Assembly: GCF_025024155.1 (NCBI RefSeq) | Contig: NW_026251719.1 | Location: 124,001-188,000 of the forward strand | Origin: Gamsiella multidivaricata | Lineage: Eukaryota; Mortierellomycota; Mortierellomycetes; Mortierellales; Mortierellaceae | DNA length: 64,000 bases | Reading direction: 5' to 3' | In this document: positions 36,462 to 48,100 of the stretch, piece after piece | Numbering within the stretch: the first letter of the stretch is position 1 | Layout of the letters: every line of letters starts with the position of its first letter | Made by a program: the position numbers and the translations under genes | Notes under the pieces: generated by a model | What the model was told of the DNA's origin: nothing | Seen by the model: the letters and a program-made list of their open reading frames with translations, nothing else | Databases searched by the model: none

Positions 36462-36492
<31 letters not shown>

Positions 36493-37125
36493 GGTTTCCT
36501 TCCCTTCCAAACAGTTTGGACCAGTGGCAGAACTTTCAGAAACACACCCCTATTTGCAGCCCTCCCAGTTCTACGATTCGGGTTTGCAGCAGCGGGTTGA
36601 TAACAAAACCGAGCTGCTCAAGGGCATCTCGCTGCTGGAGCTGTGCCTGCTGATTGCAATCAAGCACCTTGTGGAGCGGGAAACAATTACGTTCAACTTT
36701 GAAATGGTGTATGATGAGTACAAAGATTTTATGGATATGGCTGTCGTGCGTGGAACAGCGTCGAGTTCGTTGGGCGTCCAGGGCATTAGCAGCGGAGGGA
36801 CCGTTACCACGACCGAGACCGTATCCTTGAGACTCTACAAGAAGGCCGTTGCACTAAAGGTGAGAAAGCATGAAATTTGTCTGTACCCAAACCAGTGCGG
36901 TACGAGCATCGGATTTGGATCAACTTTTACTGAATATGTTTCAAATAGGCTTTTGAACATCTGGTGGAGGCAGAGCTGCTGCGGCCCGCAGACTCGTCCG
37001 GTAAGGGCCCAAAAGAGTACCGGATGGTGCGCGTGATGCTGGACTCGAGCCAGATCTCGGACGTGGTGTTGAAGCATCGGGATTGCCCCACGGTAGTTGC
37101 CCGCTGGGCGGCACGGCGGCAGTGA
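34912..37125 (+). CDS. orc4: Origin recognition complex subunit 4
   Basis: Eight exons, 34912-35015, 35131-35221, 35320-35550, 35628-35825, 35912-36133, 36266-36352, 36515-36859 and 36949-37125, give 484 residues. ORC4 is an AAA+ subunit of the complex that binds replication origins and loads MCM. Walker A (GPRGTGKT) ends exon 2, Walker B (IIFILDEFD) is in exon 4, and RVKSRFSHR in exon 5 is the conserved arginine-finger region of ORC4. The C-terminal winged-helix part follows through exons 7-8. All joins keep frame. The second intron (35222-35319) starts with GC instead of GT; without it the frame stops at TAA four codons later. The sixth intron (36353-36514) carries a poly(T) run. Length is close to that of animal ORC4 (about 436). 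Confidence 0.92.
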
Positions 37126-37700
37126 GCAAGAGCAAAATAAAATGGAAACTTTATGAGAGCGAGCACACAATTGTTTTTTTGTTTTTTTCGTTCTTTGCTT
37201 CGCTTCCTTTTACCCCGCATCAACGAAACCCAAGAACGCCTTTCTTTTTTTTTAAAAAAAAGGAGTCTTGAACAGTGTTTCCTTTTCTCTCTTTTTCTCT
37301 CATCAGATCTCACACCCCACGATCAGCAGATCCCTTCCTACCCTTTCGGTTGTAGAGACTCGTCGATCACATACATCGCGTGCCGCTACCCATACACCTC
37401 CTCTGTCACACTACTCCCTTTCCCTTTCGAGATCCCCCACACCACCCACCACCACCACCACCACCACTAACCCTACCCCGACCCCACGCTCCTCGAGTCG
37501 CCTCACCGATCATCAATCCGTGTGAGCTGACTCAACCCCGGTTACGAACCACCTCTACCCTTCTATTCAAATTGGATTCCTCAAGATCATACCTCCGCTA
37601 CCGCTACCCATTGCCCTTTACGCAATCGATAGCAATACCCTGTATACTAGCTACACTACCTTGATCCAATCCACCTCCACCACAATTCATTCCTTCAATA
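37126..37700. other. Spacer and leader before the NET-domain gene
   Basis: The 575 bp begin with T-rich sequence, probably the ORC4 3' UTR. They continue as a long C/T-rich and CCACCA-repeat region (37270-37690), which looks like a fungal 5' UTR. No ORF here is supported. Confidence 0.5.
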
Positions 37701-40381
37701 ATGGGCGGGTAAGTCTTGTATATTTGCTTTATTCGTCAAAAAAGTCAGTATTTCTTATGCCATGGCGAGGAGGAAGAGGGACCCACACGAGAAGAAACAA
37801 GGGGTGTTTGTTGACATTGAGAAAAAAAATTTCCCTCTGTTTGCTTCCCTTTCGCAGCCTGTGCCTCTTTCTCTCACAATGCTCGCCTGCCTCTCGTGGG
37901 CGTGTGTGTGTGATATTATATTTATATTATTATTACTGTAACTCGCTCATGCGGTTTTGGGTTACTGTATCGGTTTGGTTGGCTGGGAGCCAAAGTTGGG
38001 GGGTCGAGTGGTGCAATTTTTGTTCTTGGTCTCGTTTTCGAGGGGAGAGGAGGGGACACTAGTCCATAATGATGCCCATAAACTGGAACTAAAGACGAAC
38101 AGAGCGAAAGAAAATGAGAAAACAAGCCGTGGTTTGGTGTCATGACATCGATGGCGACTGGACTTGCTGTGTGTGTGTGTGTATGTGGAGCGTGGGGAAA
38201 GTGAAGCGTGAGTGCTGTACGCATACACTACCTACAGCACACTATCACAAATACAGGCGCTTATGAGTTGTTGACGCCCATTGCCCATTGTCGGTCGTGT
38301 GTGCACGCGTATACCCCCGCTCCCCCTCTACTCCCTCTCCACTGCAACGGCTTTTTTTTTTTTTTTTGTTATTGTTGTTGTTGTTGTTTTTTGTTTTTGC
38401 TGCTTTTTTTTTCTACACTCCAATGCTATCCTCTCGACTCGCATTTTACTCAACACTCAATCAAAAATGCTCTATCTACCTCTACCTCTTCCGATCTCTA
38501 GAATAACCCTAGCCGACAATGCCCCTGATGATCCGGAGGGGAGTTTCATGCTCCCCACCAGCAATACCTGCGGCGGCGGTAATGGTCTCTACAACACCAG
38601 TCTGTTGAAGGATCTCAACCTGCTAAACTTTTCGGGCTCGCCTAGCTTGACACCCACGGGCGCTGCAAACATACTCAATCCTAATCTCAATGCCAATGCC
38701 AATGCCAATGCCAGTGCCAACGGTGGTAGTGGTAACGCGGATGTGGCAGCGCTGACGTTTTCAATCTCGGACTTTTTGGTTCCTGCGTTGCAGACCAAGG
38801 TCTGGGAGGATTGGCAGGCTGCAGATGACTTTACGTAAGTTTTTTTTTTTTTTTTTTTTTTTTTTTGAGAAAAAAGGGTCCTTTGCTGCAAAAGCGAGAG
38901 CTGTGAATTGTCACTCACCTCAAAACGATCTCCTTCGCCCTTGGTCCTCTTATCTCCTATTTCTCCTATTTATTATTATTCTGCACGCGTGCATTATCCA
39001 TCCTCCTTTTTTTAACAGCAGCGCATTCGAGACGCAGAACGATCTCCATCATACCACTGCTAATGGCATGCCCTTTCATTTGGGCCTGGACAGTGTGCTC
39101 GGAAGCTCGCTCGTCTCGTGGGACAATGACGACCTTCCCGAGGACCAGGCCTATGACGAGTTTGTGTTTGATCTTCCACCCTCGGCTTTTGAGCCTCCAA
39201 CAGTCAATGTCGCGGACCTGATCGTGGGGCCGCATTCTGTTGCGGGGTCGACCTCAGTTTCGCCGTTGGAGCTCCTGGCGTTCCCGAATGAGGAGGATGA
39301 GAGATACCGGGAATTGATGCTCGCGAATCTTTATGGGTTCACGGAGCCAGCGACGGGATCTGAGGGCGAGTCTAGCTCGTCGGAATCGGAGGAGGACGAT
39401 GCTGAGGATTCGGATGACGAGGATGATGAAGACGAAGGTCACGATGGAGAAAAGGATGTTGCTGAAGAACCAGTCCTTGACATTGCGGCTGTCACCGTTG
39501 CTGATGCCGAGCAGGAGGTCCTTCCCTCCGACATCGAGTCCGAGACCATGATCATCATGGGGATCAACCCCAAGAAGGCTGCCACTGCTCCCGTTATGAC
39601 TGCGGTGAGCAAGCCTGAGGATCCCAACAAGCGCCGAATGGAAGAGTCCCTGGCGGCACGAATCAGCAACGATCTCGGCCCTGAGCACATGGCGGGACTC
39701 TTCAAGATCTTGAAGGGCGACCAAGTCGATGATGAGGACGAGGAGATGGAGGTCGATTTGTCTTGTCTGGACGAGACGATGCTGGTCCAGGTCTACCAGT
39801 ATGTCGAGACATGCTGCATGCAGACCATGGGATCGATCGTCGCAGCAGAGCAGCGTGCGGCGTTGGATAGAGCGCACCGCCAAAAGCAACAGCAACAGCA
39901 ACAGCAGCAGTATCAGTACCGACATCAAGGGTACGAAGATCGAACGCCGGAATTGTCTCCAAGTTACTCTTCCTCAAGCTCGCCTTCACCCCCTCACTCA
40001 TCCTCGCATCCTGTGTCGCCCACCAAAGGATCCCGTAACACCAACAAGAAGCGCAATGGCGCGACGATGGCATCGATGATGGTGTACCAGGATGCAAATC
40101 ATGGGGCAGATCAGGATCCACACTGGAATGCTGGACACCATCATCCTTACAAGGCGACAGCCGCAGCAGCACCTACGGCTACGACGAGACGGAAACGATC
40201 CAACACTGCGGGAAGTCGCAAGATGCAGAAGGATGTCCAGCACATGCACCAGCAGCTGCTGCAGCAGGAGCAGCAGCAGGCGTATGAGGCATGTGTCGCT
40301 GCCGAGACTATGATGTTGCAGACGGCGGATGATGAGATGGATGTTGGCGAGGATGCCGAGATCGATGTTGTGGGCATCTAA
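37701..40381 (+). CDS. NET (extra-terminal) domain protein without bromodomain
   Basis: Three exons, 37701-37708, 38502-38834 and 39019-40381, give 567 residues. The first exon is only ATGGGCGG before a GTAAGT donor; after a 793-nt intron the product starts MGGITLADNAPDD. Residues about 320-385 form a NET domain (LAARISNDLGPEHMAGLFKI, then an acidic loop and EMEVDLSCLDETMLVQVYQY). NET domains of BET proteins and TAF14 bind short hydrophobic/basic peptides of chromatin regulators. No bromodomain or YEATS domain is seen, so this may be a stand-alone NET adaptor. Other features are a Ser/Asp/Glu-rich acidic region (about 230-265), polyglutamine (near 405) and an Asn-Ala repeat near residue 68. 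The alternative start at 38467 gives a slightly longer N-terminus. Confidence 0.78.
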
Positions 40382-40855
40382 AATACCATTCTGCAACTCT
40401 CTTTCTTTCTTTTTTCCTTTTTTTATGATTTACTATTGCATCGCTGGCTTCGGTTTTTCCGTTGTACCGTTGTTCAGCCCTGTGTACTTTACTCGCAAGC
40501 AAATGCTTCGCATGTAACTCAACCCTCGAGCGCTGTATTTCTATGATGACTATTTCTTCTTTTTCTTTTGTTTCCAAGTTATCAGTGTATTTTTTTTTTT
40601 TCTTCTGTACTTTTTTCGTGGTTGTACTTTTTGTTCTTTTCTATTTTATTTTTCCAGGCTCCGGTGGATGAAAAGATCCGATGGAGTTATTACTATTACT
40701 ATTTTTGCTATTTTTTGAAAAGAGAAAAGAAAGACGTCTAGAACAGCAAATCCAATAAAACCTTCCTTTGTAAAAAAAAACGCGTCGTACAATTCGTATA
40801 TCTAAACATACATATACATTGCCATGTCTCCTCGATCTACCTCACTATGTCGTAC
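40382..40855. other. Convergent 3' spacer
   Basis: The 474 bp between the NET gene (+) and the F-box gene (-) stops are T-rich. A plus-strand AATAAA lies at 40754-40759, far downstream of the NET stop, and no coding is seen. Confidence 0.6.
40754..40759 (+). terminator. Poly(A) signal AATAAA for the NET-domain gene
   Basis: AATAAA lies about 370 bp past the NET gene stop codon, in a T-rich 3' flank. It is the only canonical hexamer seen before the opposing gene. Confidence 0.45.
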
Positions 40856-42541
40856 TCAAAAGATCCTGGAGTTTCTCCGTTCCATCATCGGTCTCCTCTT
40901 CCGCACCGCCTCGAGGCCCCAGGCAAAGCCTCTTAAGACCTCCTCCGACATCCTGCCCTCCTGAAAGTCCTCCTCATCCATCACCAACCTCCAGAACCTC
41001 GAACACCTCCTCCCGATCTCCATCATCCCCTTATCCGTCACATTCTCCAGACCTGTGATATCGAGTTCCCTCAGATCAGGACATCGTCTTGCCAGGGCCT
41101 CGATACCGCGGTCCGTGATCTTGCTGCAACAGGCAACATTCAAGGTCTGTAGACCTGAGGCGTTAAGGCTGCAGAGTAAGTCATCCGTGACAAAGGCAGA
41201 GCAGTGCGCGATGTTGAGAGACGTGAGAGATTTGCACTCGAGGGCGATACTCAAGAGCCCAGGGTTCTGGTCCGTGATCGAGGCATTGACATTGGCAAGG
41301 CTCAAGATGTGGAGGGGAAGTCCTGCGGCGGCGAGACGGGTGAAGGTCTCGCCCGTGATCCCACCAAGTCCTGCAGAAAAAGACGAAGACCGGCTATTCG
41401 AGAGATTGAGGACGTGGATCTTTTGGCATTGCTCATAAATCGGGGCGAGTCCTGCGTCAGAGATGCGTGTGCATCCGACGAGTTCGAGACGGCGGAGGTT
41501 TGGGCAGGAAGTCGCGAGGATGTGTAGGGATGTGTCGGAGAATTGCTTGGGCGCAGTGATAAGGAGGCTTTGAAGGAGGGGGATCTGTGGGAAAAGATGG
41601 GTCAGGAATTGGTCGGAGATGATGTAGTAGAGGTGGGAGAAGTCGAGCACGCGGATCAGAGAGCCGTAAGCGGGGTGGGCGAAGGGCGTAGGTTTAGGTA
41701 TCGATGCTATTGGCTTTGTGAGAGTCGAAGATGGGGAGTTGCTGTCCTTGCTGTTGATGCTGGTGTGGGTGTGGATATGGGTGTTGTTGACTGTGGACAT
41801 AGTTGTCGTCGATTCCACATTGGCACGCGCTATTCTCAATCCTTTTGCTCCATCCGCCGTTGCTGTCGTCATCGGCGAGACCTGGTGTTCGCTCGTGCAG
41901 TTCCCGCCCCAACCGATTTGCACCCGCTGTTGTCGCTGACTCTCGGCCAACCTCAACAACCCCGATGGATCATCCTCACCACCACCGTCTCCATCACCTC
42001 CATTTGCCGTATCCGATGAGCCCTCCTCCTGGACTGAGAATCCGCGCACAAACGTCCCTCCCCTGGCCGCTAACATTTCTGGCGACCCTGCCATGCGTCC
42101 ATACGGATCCTGGCTAAGCCGTTCCGTATTCATTTGTTGTTGTGGTGCACGTGGCGGAGACGCCGTCCTTTCCGGCGAAGAATCAAGGCTGCCCTTTCGA
42201 CATTTTTCTTGTCCATTCGTAGGGTTGGTTTTCGGGCTCTTGACGGTGGCACAGGCGTTAGAGGCGCTAGGATTGGTGCTGATCACAGTCTTGAGGAGCT
42301 TCATCCAGGAGACGTAGTACGTCATATAGGGCGAATGCCACAGATGCGGGATGACGCACTGGGACCAGCGCCTAGAGAGCGTCATGCAACAGAAGAGAGA
42401 AGCGTGGTCGAGATGCAGAAGGATCTGGTCGAGGATCTCGGGTGGTAGGGTATCGTATAAGTCTTCTTTATCTTCATGGATGGGGGCTGTGATGGTGGCG
42501 ACCATACTGGAGCCGTCTTGGCCGTTGTATATTTCCGGCAT
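40856..42541 (-). CDS. F-box and leucine-rich-repeat protein (AMN1/GRR1-like)
   Basis: A single exon encodes 561 residues. An F-box lies at residues about 30-75 (LPPEILDQILLHLDHASLFC, then a conserved RRW and HLWHSP). From about residue 290 to 530 come cysteine-type leucine-rich repeats with the usual spacing (CPNLRRLELVGCTRISDAGL, then CSKITDRGIEALARRC, and so on). Such proteins are SCF ubiquitin-ligase receptors: the F-box binds Skp1 and the LRR surface selects the substrate. The 200-residue region between is Ser/Thr/Asn-rich and probably disordered. The substrate is unknown; GRR1 and AMN1 are the nearest known types, which is inference. It converges on the NET-domain gene. Confidence 0.87.
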   Translation of the reverse strand: MPEIYNGQDGSSMVATITAPIHEDKEDLYDTLPPEILDQILLHLDHASLFCCMTLSRRWSQCVIPHLWHSPYMTYYVSWMKLLKTVISTNPSASNACATVKSPKTNPTNGQEKCRKGSLDSSPERTASPPRAPQQQMNTERLSQDPYGRMAGSPEMLAARGGTFVRGFSVQEEGSSDTANGGDGDGGGEDDPSGLLRLAESQRQQRVQIGWGGNCTSEHQVSPMTTATADGAKGLRIARANVESTTTMSTVNNTHIHTHTSINSKDSNSPSSTLTKPIASIPKPTPFAHPAYGSLIRVLDFSHLYYIISDQFLTHLFPQIPLLQSLLITAPKQFSDTSLHILATSCPNLRRLELVGCTRISDAGLAPIYEQCQKIHVLNLSNSRSSSFSAGLGGITGETFTRLAAAGLPLHILSLANVNASITDQNPGLLSIALECKSLTSLNIAHCSAFVTDDLLCSLNASGLQTLNVACCSKITDRGIEALARRCPDLRELDITGLENVTDKGMMEIGRRCSRFWRLVMDEEDFQEGRMSEEVLRGFAWGLEAVRKRRPMMERRNSRIF

Positions 42542-43348
42542 GTTGTTGATGATACGTGTTCAATATGGGATTTCAGTAAAGCAGAGGGAAGTGAGATATT
42601 GACATCCGATAGTGATTGACCTAGTCGAGCATATCGAGCAATTGTTGGGAGCAATGAAGGGATTCAACGTCAATGGCAACGAGGTAACCTAGGGGGAGCG
42701 GTGTGAATCAGAATAACGAATAAAAAAAGATAGTAAAAAAAAAAGCGTGAAACCAAGATCCTTATACTGAATGCGATCATGCCGTGAGTACTGACTCTAG
42801 CTATCTCACGGGCAAAAAGCGATATGGAGACGGGTGGGTCACGGAAGTTTTTTTTTTTTTTTTTTTTTTTTTTTTCTAGATCATGGAGTTTCTCATCAAG
42901 TCGCTAAACTAGTGTCACTTCTTCTACTGGCTGGCCTTTGAGGATGATACCTTTTACTGCAGCAAGTTTGACGGGCTAGTTGTATCATCACACCAGATCC
43001 CAAGGGGCTCACAAAAGTTCTGATAGGCTCACAACCAAGCGCACTTTGCCTTGCGGCCATGCCTATTACAATGCTGCTTTGCTTGGGCTGTCAGTATCTT
43101 GTCCAGCAGTTTTCAATTACATGCAAATGTGTTTACAGGATGAACAGAGAGGGTTTCATACCATGCCTTCAGTGAAGTCTCCAGCTGGACGATATGGCCC
43201 TGTGGATTTCAATGTTTTTATGGCGATGGTGGAAAAATAGATGGAAAGGAAGGGAGACTGTGCGAAGGCAGAAAGACAGAAAATAGTCTGATATGTTAGT
43301 GGAAGCTGTGGTAGTTGAGGCTAATGTCACTTGGATGAATAGCGCATC
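42542..43348. other. Intergenic with a poly(T) tract
   Basis: A T run of about 28 lies at 42849-42876. A plus-strand ORF (42980-43240) ends in plausible protein-like sequence (GRYGPVDFNVFMAMVEK) but has no splice partner, no domain and weak support. Confidence 0.35.
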
Positions 43349-43788
43349 TCACTTGTTGAAAACCTCCTTGATCCTGCGTACCTCATCACCAAAGGTGACA
43401 TTGAAGGGCTTGTCAATGAATGAATCACCAGTACAGCGCTGGTTCGGGTGCAACATCTCGAAATAGGTGGACGCTACATAAGTGCCCGTGGCATTCACGT
43501 AAACGTCCTTGTCGGAATATCAGGGCTCACGCACTTGGAGGCAATGTAGATCTTTTGTGCGCGAAACTCGTGGTAGGCATAATGACCTCCATAGTAGCCC
43601 AGCTGAAAATATATTCCTTGTCTCAATTGTAGCTATCGCCAAGTGTAGGGGCAAGTTGTTCTATGCAGTTGTCGAAGGCACTATATATGATCGAGTTGCC
43701 GGTATTCGCCCCAACACAGGGTCACATCCTTGGTCATATCAGATACAACAACAGCCAAGCCTAGTAGAAAAAGGACTTTTGAATGTAT
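43349..43788 (-). pseudogene. Decayed gene for a small secreted protein
   Basis: The minus strand shows four coding-like pieces in successive frames. The first is a hydrophobic leader (SKVLFLLGLAVVVSD) with no surviving ATG. It is followed by IIYSAFDNCIEQLAPTLGD, then by YFQLGYYGGHYAYHEFRAQK. The last piece runs from KDVYVNATGTYVASTYFEML, through CTGDSFIDKPFNVTFGD, to a TGA at 43351-43349. Together they would form roughly 130 residues with a signal peptide and a few cysteines. Short introns could explain one junction but not all of them. I read it as a pseudogene of a small cysteine-containing secreted protein; the family is not recognised. Confidence 0.45.
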
Positions 43789-45109
43789 AAGTAATAAATA
43801 AGGGAAGGAAAGCTTGGTGGAAAGGGTAAAAAAGAGTCAGTGGACAAGGTACAAGTACGGCGTTCTGGTAACTATCTACACGATAGCGTGTAACGATCTC
43901 GACCTTTTTCTGATAGATTCGGCACCAGGTTATTGTGCCTGGCAGCGCTGTGCAGATGAAACTGATGATCGCCGAGATCTACACGAATGAAAGAGACGCG
44001 CTGTTATAGCTCATTACCTGGAACAGGTCCAAGGGTGATGCTTGCTGAGTAACAGCGCGTTGATGGACGCGTCAAAAAGGGGTGGTGGCTAGAACTGTAA
44101 AATTAAGAGACGCGCAAAAAGGCTCGTGATCTTTTTTTCTTCTTGATGGGACGTAGTGCCACTTACGTGTCATTAGCCGATAGACATAGCACCATCCTTT
44201 AGCCGTTGTCTGAATCCATGGGATGTTGAGGAAGGTTTGTTTTGCATCAATGACCACGTAATGAAAGGTAAAGTGATGCATTATTGGCAAGGATGCTTCA
44301 TCAAGGGAGGCATGAGGCGAGAGGGCTTTCCCCATGGTCCGTGTTGTCATGTTCCTTAGCAGTGGTCGAGTGATCCTACCTCAGAGTGCGATATGAGGGT
44401 GTCAACAGGTAGCTGTGCGGTTCTCACTTCGTATCCATAATATTTATTCCCATGTCTTTGGGTGTTCATGTCGCCAAGGGCTCTAAGCACCATAATATTC
44501 AATTTTGACAAGCGCATCTCTGATCCAAGACGTTCATAAGCGCACTAGATTCCCTGGAATATGATAAACCACTTCGGCGTGTGTTATTGTACCATTTTAA
44601 CGTGTGTTTTGTACCACATTCACACTGGCGGATCTCTTGCTCTGGAAATGTTTAGAATCCCTTCCGCCATGGCCACAAAAAAAGGGGATAGCATTTTAAC
44701 CACTCGATCCGCTCCCTTTCCTTCGAGGGGCCTGCGACTGTGCATGTCCGTGCCATTACCATTCTTGCACTGCAAGGGGTGGCATGAAGAAGCATTGTAG
44801 GATGGCTGTCTGTCTATTGCTGGCCAGGTCTTTTCTGAAAAGAGGACGCGGGGAATGCGAATCTCTCCTTAAGACACCCAAGGCTATGCCCGCTTCTTCA
44901 TCCTCCCTTCCTCCCTTCATCCTTCTCTTCCCACCATTATTGTTTGTCCCACTCTCTTCCATCTATATGTGCCATTGATACATACTTACCTTGCCCATAC
45001 TCCATACCATCTTCACCTGTTCGCTTTCCTGTATATCAACCCTGATCCACACGGTACTGCACTACCCTTTGTCATCTGTTTCAACCTCCGGAAAACGCGA
45101 CCTTGACTG
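43789..45109. other. Intergenic, nothing recognised
   Basis: A 92-codon minus-strand ORF (44072-44350) has no domain and no neighbours that could be spliced to it. The stretch 44890-45060 is C/T-rich and is probably the leader of the Pumilio gene. Confidence 0.5.
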
Positions 45110-48100
45110 ATGCTTGGAAACGGGTACAAAGAGCGTCTTGCGACTGCTCAGAGCAACATCGGCCCGCTCTTGATTAACCTGTCCAAACAGCCCCCGACCT
45201 CCCAGTCTCAGCCTCTGCAACAGCAACAGCGGCAGCGCCTGCAGCCTGCTGAAGATAATGAGCCCCACCTGGATATCCCGTTCAAGCACTCCTTCGCGAT
45301 AAAGTTGATTTCTAACAACAACAGCGTGATCGCACCCTCTCTTCCACCAGCTCTTGTCCCCGCACTGGAATCCAACTCTGCCTCTCGCCACTCGCTCCGA
45401 AGGCATCAGCGGCAGCATCCAAGTCAACAGCAGCAACAGCAGCAACAACAGCAACAGCAGCGCGTATCTCGCTTACCCAACGCATCCATCAGTTTTGGAA
45501 AACTCACGGATCAGTTTCCAGAGCTGGGGTTACCCGAACCGAACAACATTGTTGGGCTTGCACGCTCATCTGCTGAGGATCTTTCATCGCCTGTTTCATC
45601 CGTATTTGGCAGTGTATCTCGTTTGACCACCTCTTCTCGCTGGGACCTGACACAGCACGCCTTCTATGACGGCAGCAGCAGCAATTCGCCCATGTCAAAT
45701 CCTCCCAGAATCGAGGACATGACTTATATTTCATCCTTGGCATCGTCTTCTGTGGAAAGTGGACATGGGAATATTTTCCACACAGAGACAACTGGAGGTC
45801 CTGGCAACTGCCAATCCTTGCTGATCATGGGTGGCCAGCAAGAGGGTTCCGGAATCTCCAATGTGTGGGCGAATCTAGCAGCAACCACTTCCCTGGATGC
45901 GGCTGTGATCATCCAACGTGCTGTCCGCCGATTCCTTGTCCGGAAACGAGCTGGAATCAACAAGGTACGAAAACCGCCCCTTCCTAATCCCTTTGTGTTG
46001 ACCACAGTATAGCATAGCGCCCTCGCCCATCTATTATAGCACATGCCATGCAATACCCTTCTCCATTCCAGGATGAGGGCAATTTGGAATGTTATCCTCC
46101 TTTATTTCCACGCACTTACCGCTTCATCTTCGTACTCTGTGTACTATACCGCGACCACACATAGCATGCGACCAAACATTGCAACAATCTTGTGCTCAAG
46201 ACGATCGCGCCTCTCCAGAGTGGTACACAGTTAGATTACCAACAATATCCCTTGACTGACAGAGCCACCACAGCCACCACCACCAATAAGGACAAAGTCG
46301 ATCTGGAGACACTTCAACACACATGCCTTCGCCAATCCGAAGAGATCAGCCAACTGAGGGTGCTCATGACCAAGATGCTACTCGATACAGAGGAGGATCG
46401 ACGCAAGTTATGTGAGCGAGACCGAAAGATCGAGGAGCTGGTGAAGCAACAGCAAAAGTTGACCCAGTCCGCCAGCCTCGCTTCAGGATTCATGGATCTG
46501 TCATCTGCAAAGAACTCTATTGCTGCCCCAACCACGAAATTTAGCGGCCATACCGTTGGTGTCAACACTGGCACCATCGTGTCCTCGGCTACTCTGCCAT
46601 CCATGAACACATTCGGTCTTCCAACTGGTGCTGTTGGGGACGATGCTTTGTCAGATATTGTTGCGATAGATGATTTGTATGAGACCAACCTGTCGTACGC
46701 CAGCAGCGTTAGCGGTCCTCCTATACATCCACTCTCGCTCCCATCCAGGTCCAACTCGATCTCCTCTCTCCAGTCCCAGCCGCCGGCGCCGCATTCACTG
46801 GGACTCAAATTCAATAGCGCCGGCCAATCGTTGATCTACCAGCAGCAGTATCATGGATTGATGGATATGGCCGACTCACCGTCGTCGTCCGAGTTTCCAC
46901 CCTTAAACGAGTCTTCCTCTACCTCATCGACCTTTGGGTCTGGAAGGGGCATTGTAGGATCTCAGCATGGTTACACATCCCAGTCTAACTTCCCGCTGTT
47001 GAGCCATCGCAGCTCTGGTAGCTTCTCTTCGTCCTCGCGCGCATTTGATTCCCCCGCGATTGAACAACAGGGATCGTATCCTTGGAATACCCCAGGCGGT
47101 CTCTCGCATTCTCAGTCTTGGATGGATGACGTAAGTACCAAGACTAAGGCCTAGCGCGAAGACCGGCTGACATATACCTCTAATTCTTGTTTACTCATAT
47201 TGAAATGTTGTACGTTCATGGAAAACTGCATTCGGTAGATGGCAGCTGGATATGGATATGATAGCAATGTTCCATCGCCTGTACAGCTCCAACACGGTAG
47301 TCTGGGTCACGGCGGCGGATACGATCCCAACCTCATCAATCAGCAGTATCCGCACGGTGGTCAACAGCAACACCAAAGCATCCCCTCGCACAGAAACAGC
47401 TACCGGCGCCATAGTGACAAGCCTTTTCATCTGGACTACCAGGTCAGCGCGCGTCGTTATTGTAGCGGCACTGTTTTTATTCTGGTAATATTCTGATTAT
47501 ATTGTTAATCCGCGTTTCCACCTTTAAAACAGATGTGCGTTGACCGTATCCTGCAAGCGACCGACCAGCAGGCATCGATCCACCTGCAACAAAAACTCAA
47601 GACCTCACCACCGGAACAAAAGATCCAGATCATCGACGCGATCCTTAGTCAAGCTTACGCGCTGATGTCGAACCGCTTTGGTAATTTCCTGATCCAACGC
47701 TGCTTCGAGTTCGGATCCCCACAGCAAATCGATGCATTGGCACAAGCGATGCGCGGCAATGTTCTGACCCTGGCCTGCGACCCGTTCGGATGCCATGTGG
47801 TCCAGAAGGCATTGGATAACGTGGAAGAGGACTGTAAGGCCAGAATCGTAACTGAAATGTTCCGTAGGATAAGAGAGACCATTGTGCATCGGCATGCATG
47901 CCATGTGTGGCAGAAGGTATTTGAGATTCGCTGGACGGACGCGCCGCCCGCGGTCATGACATATGTGAACAATGCGGTTGCAAGACGCTGGGCCAGCGTT
48001 GCGGTCGATGAGACGGGCAGCTTGGTCGTACAGAACATCTTTGAGAACTGCGCCGAGCATGATAAGGTAACGACCTTTCTTACTTCCCTCGTTGGATTAA

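Noticed and set aside
39254..39928. Minus-strand 224-codon ORF opposite the NET-domain gene
   Set aside because: Antisense of the acidic and polyglutamine coding region, which leaves few stops; no domain.
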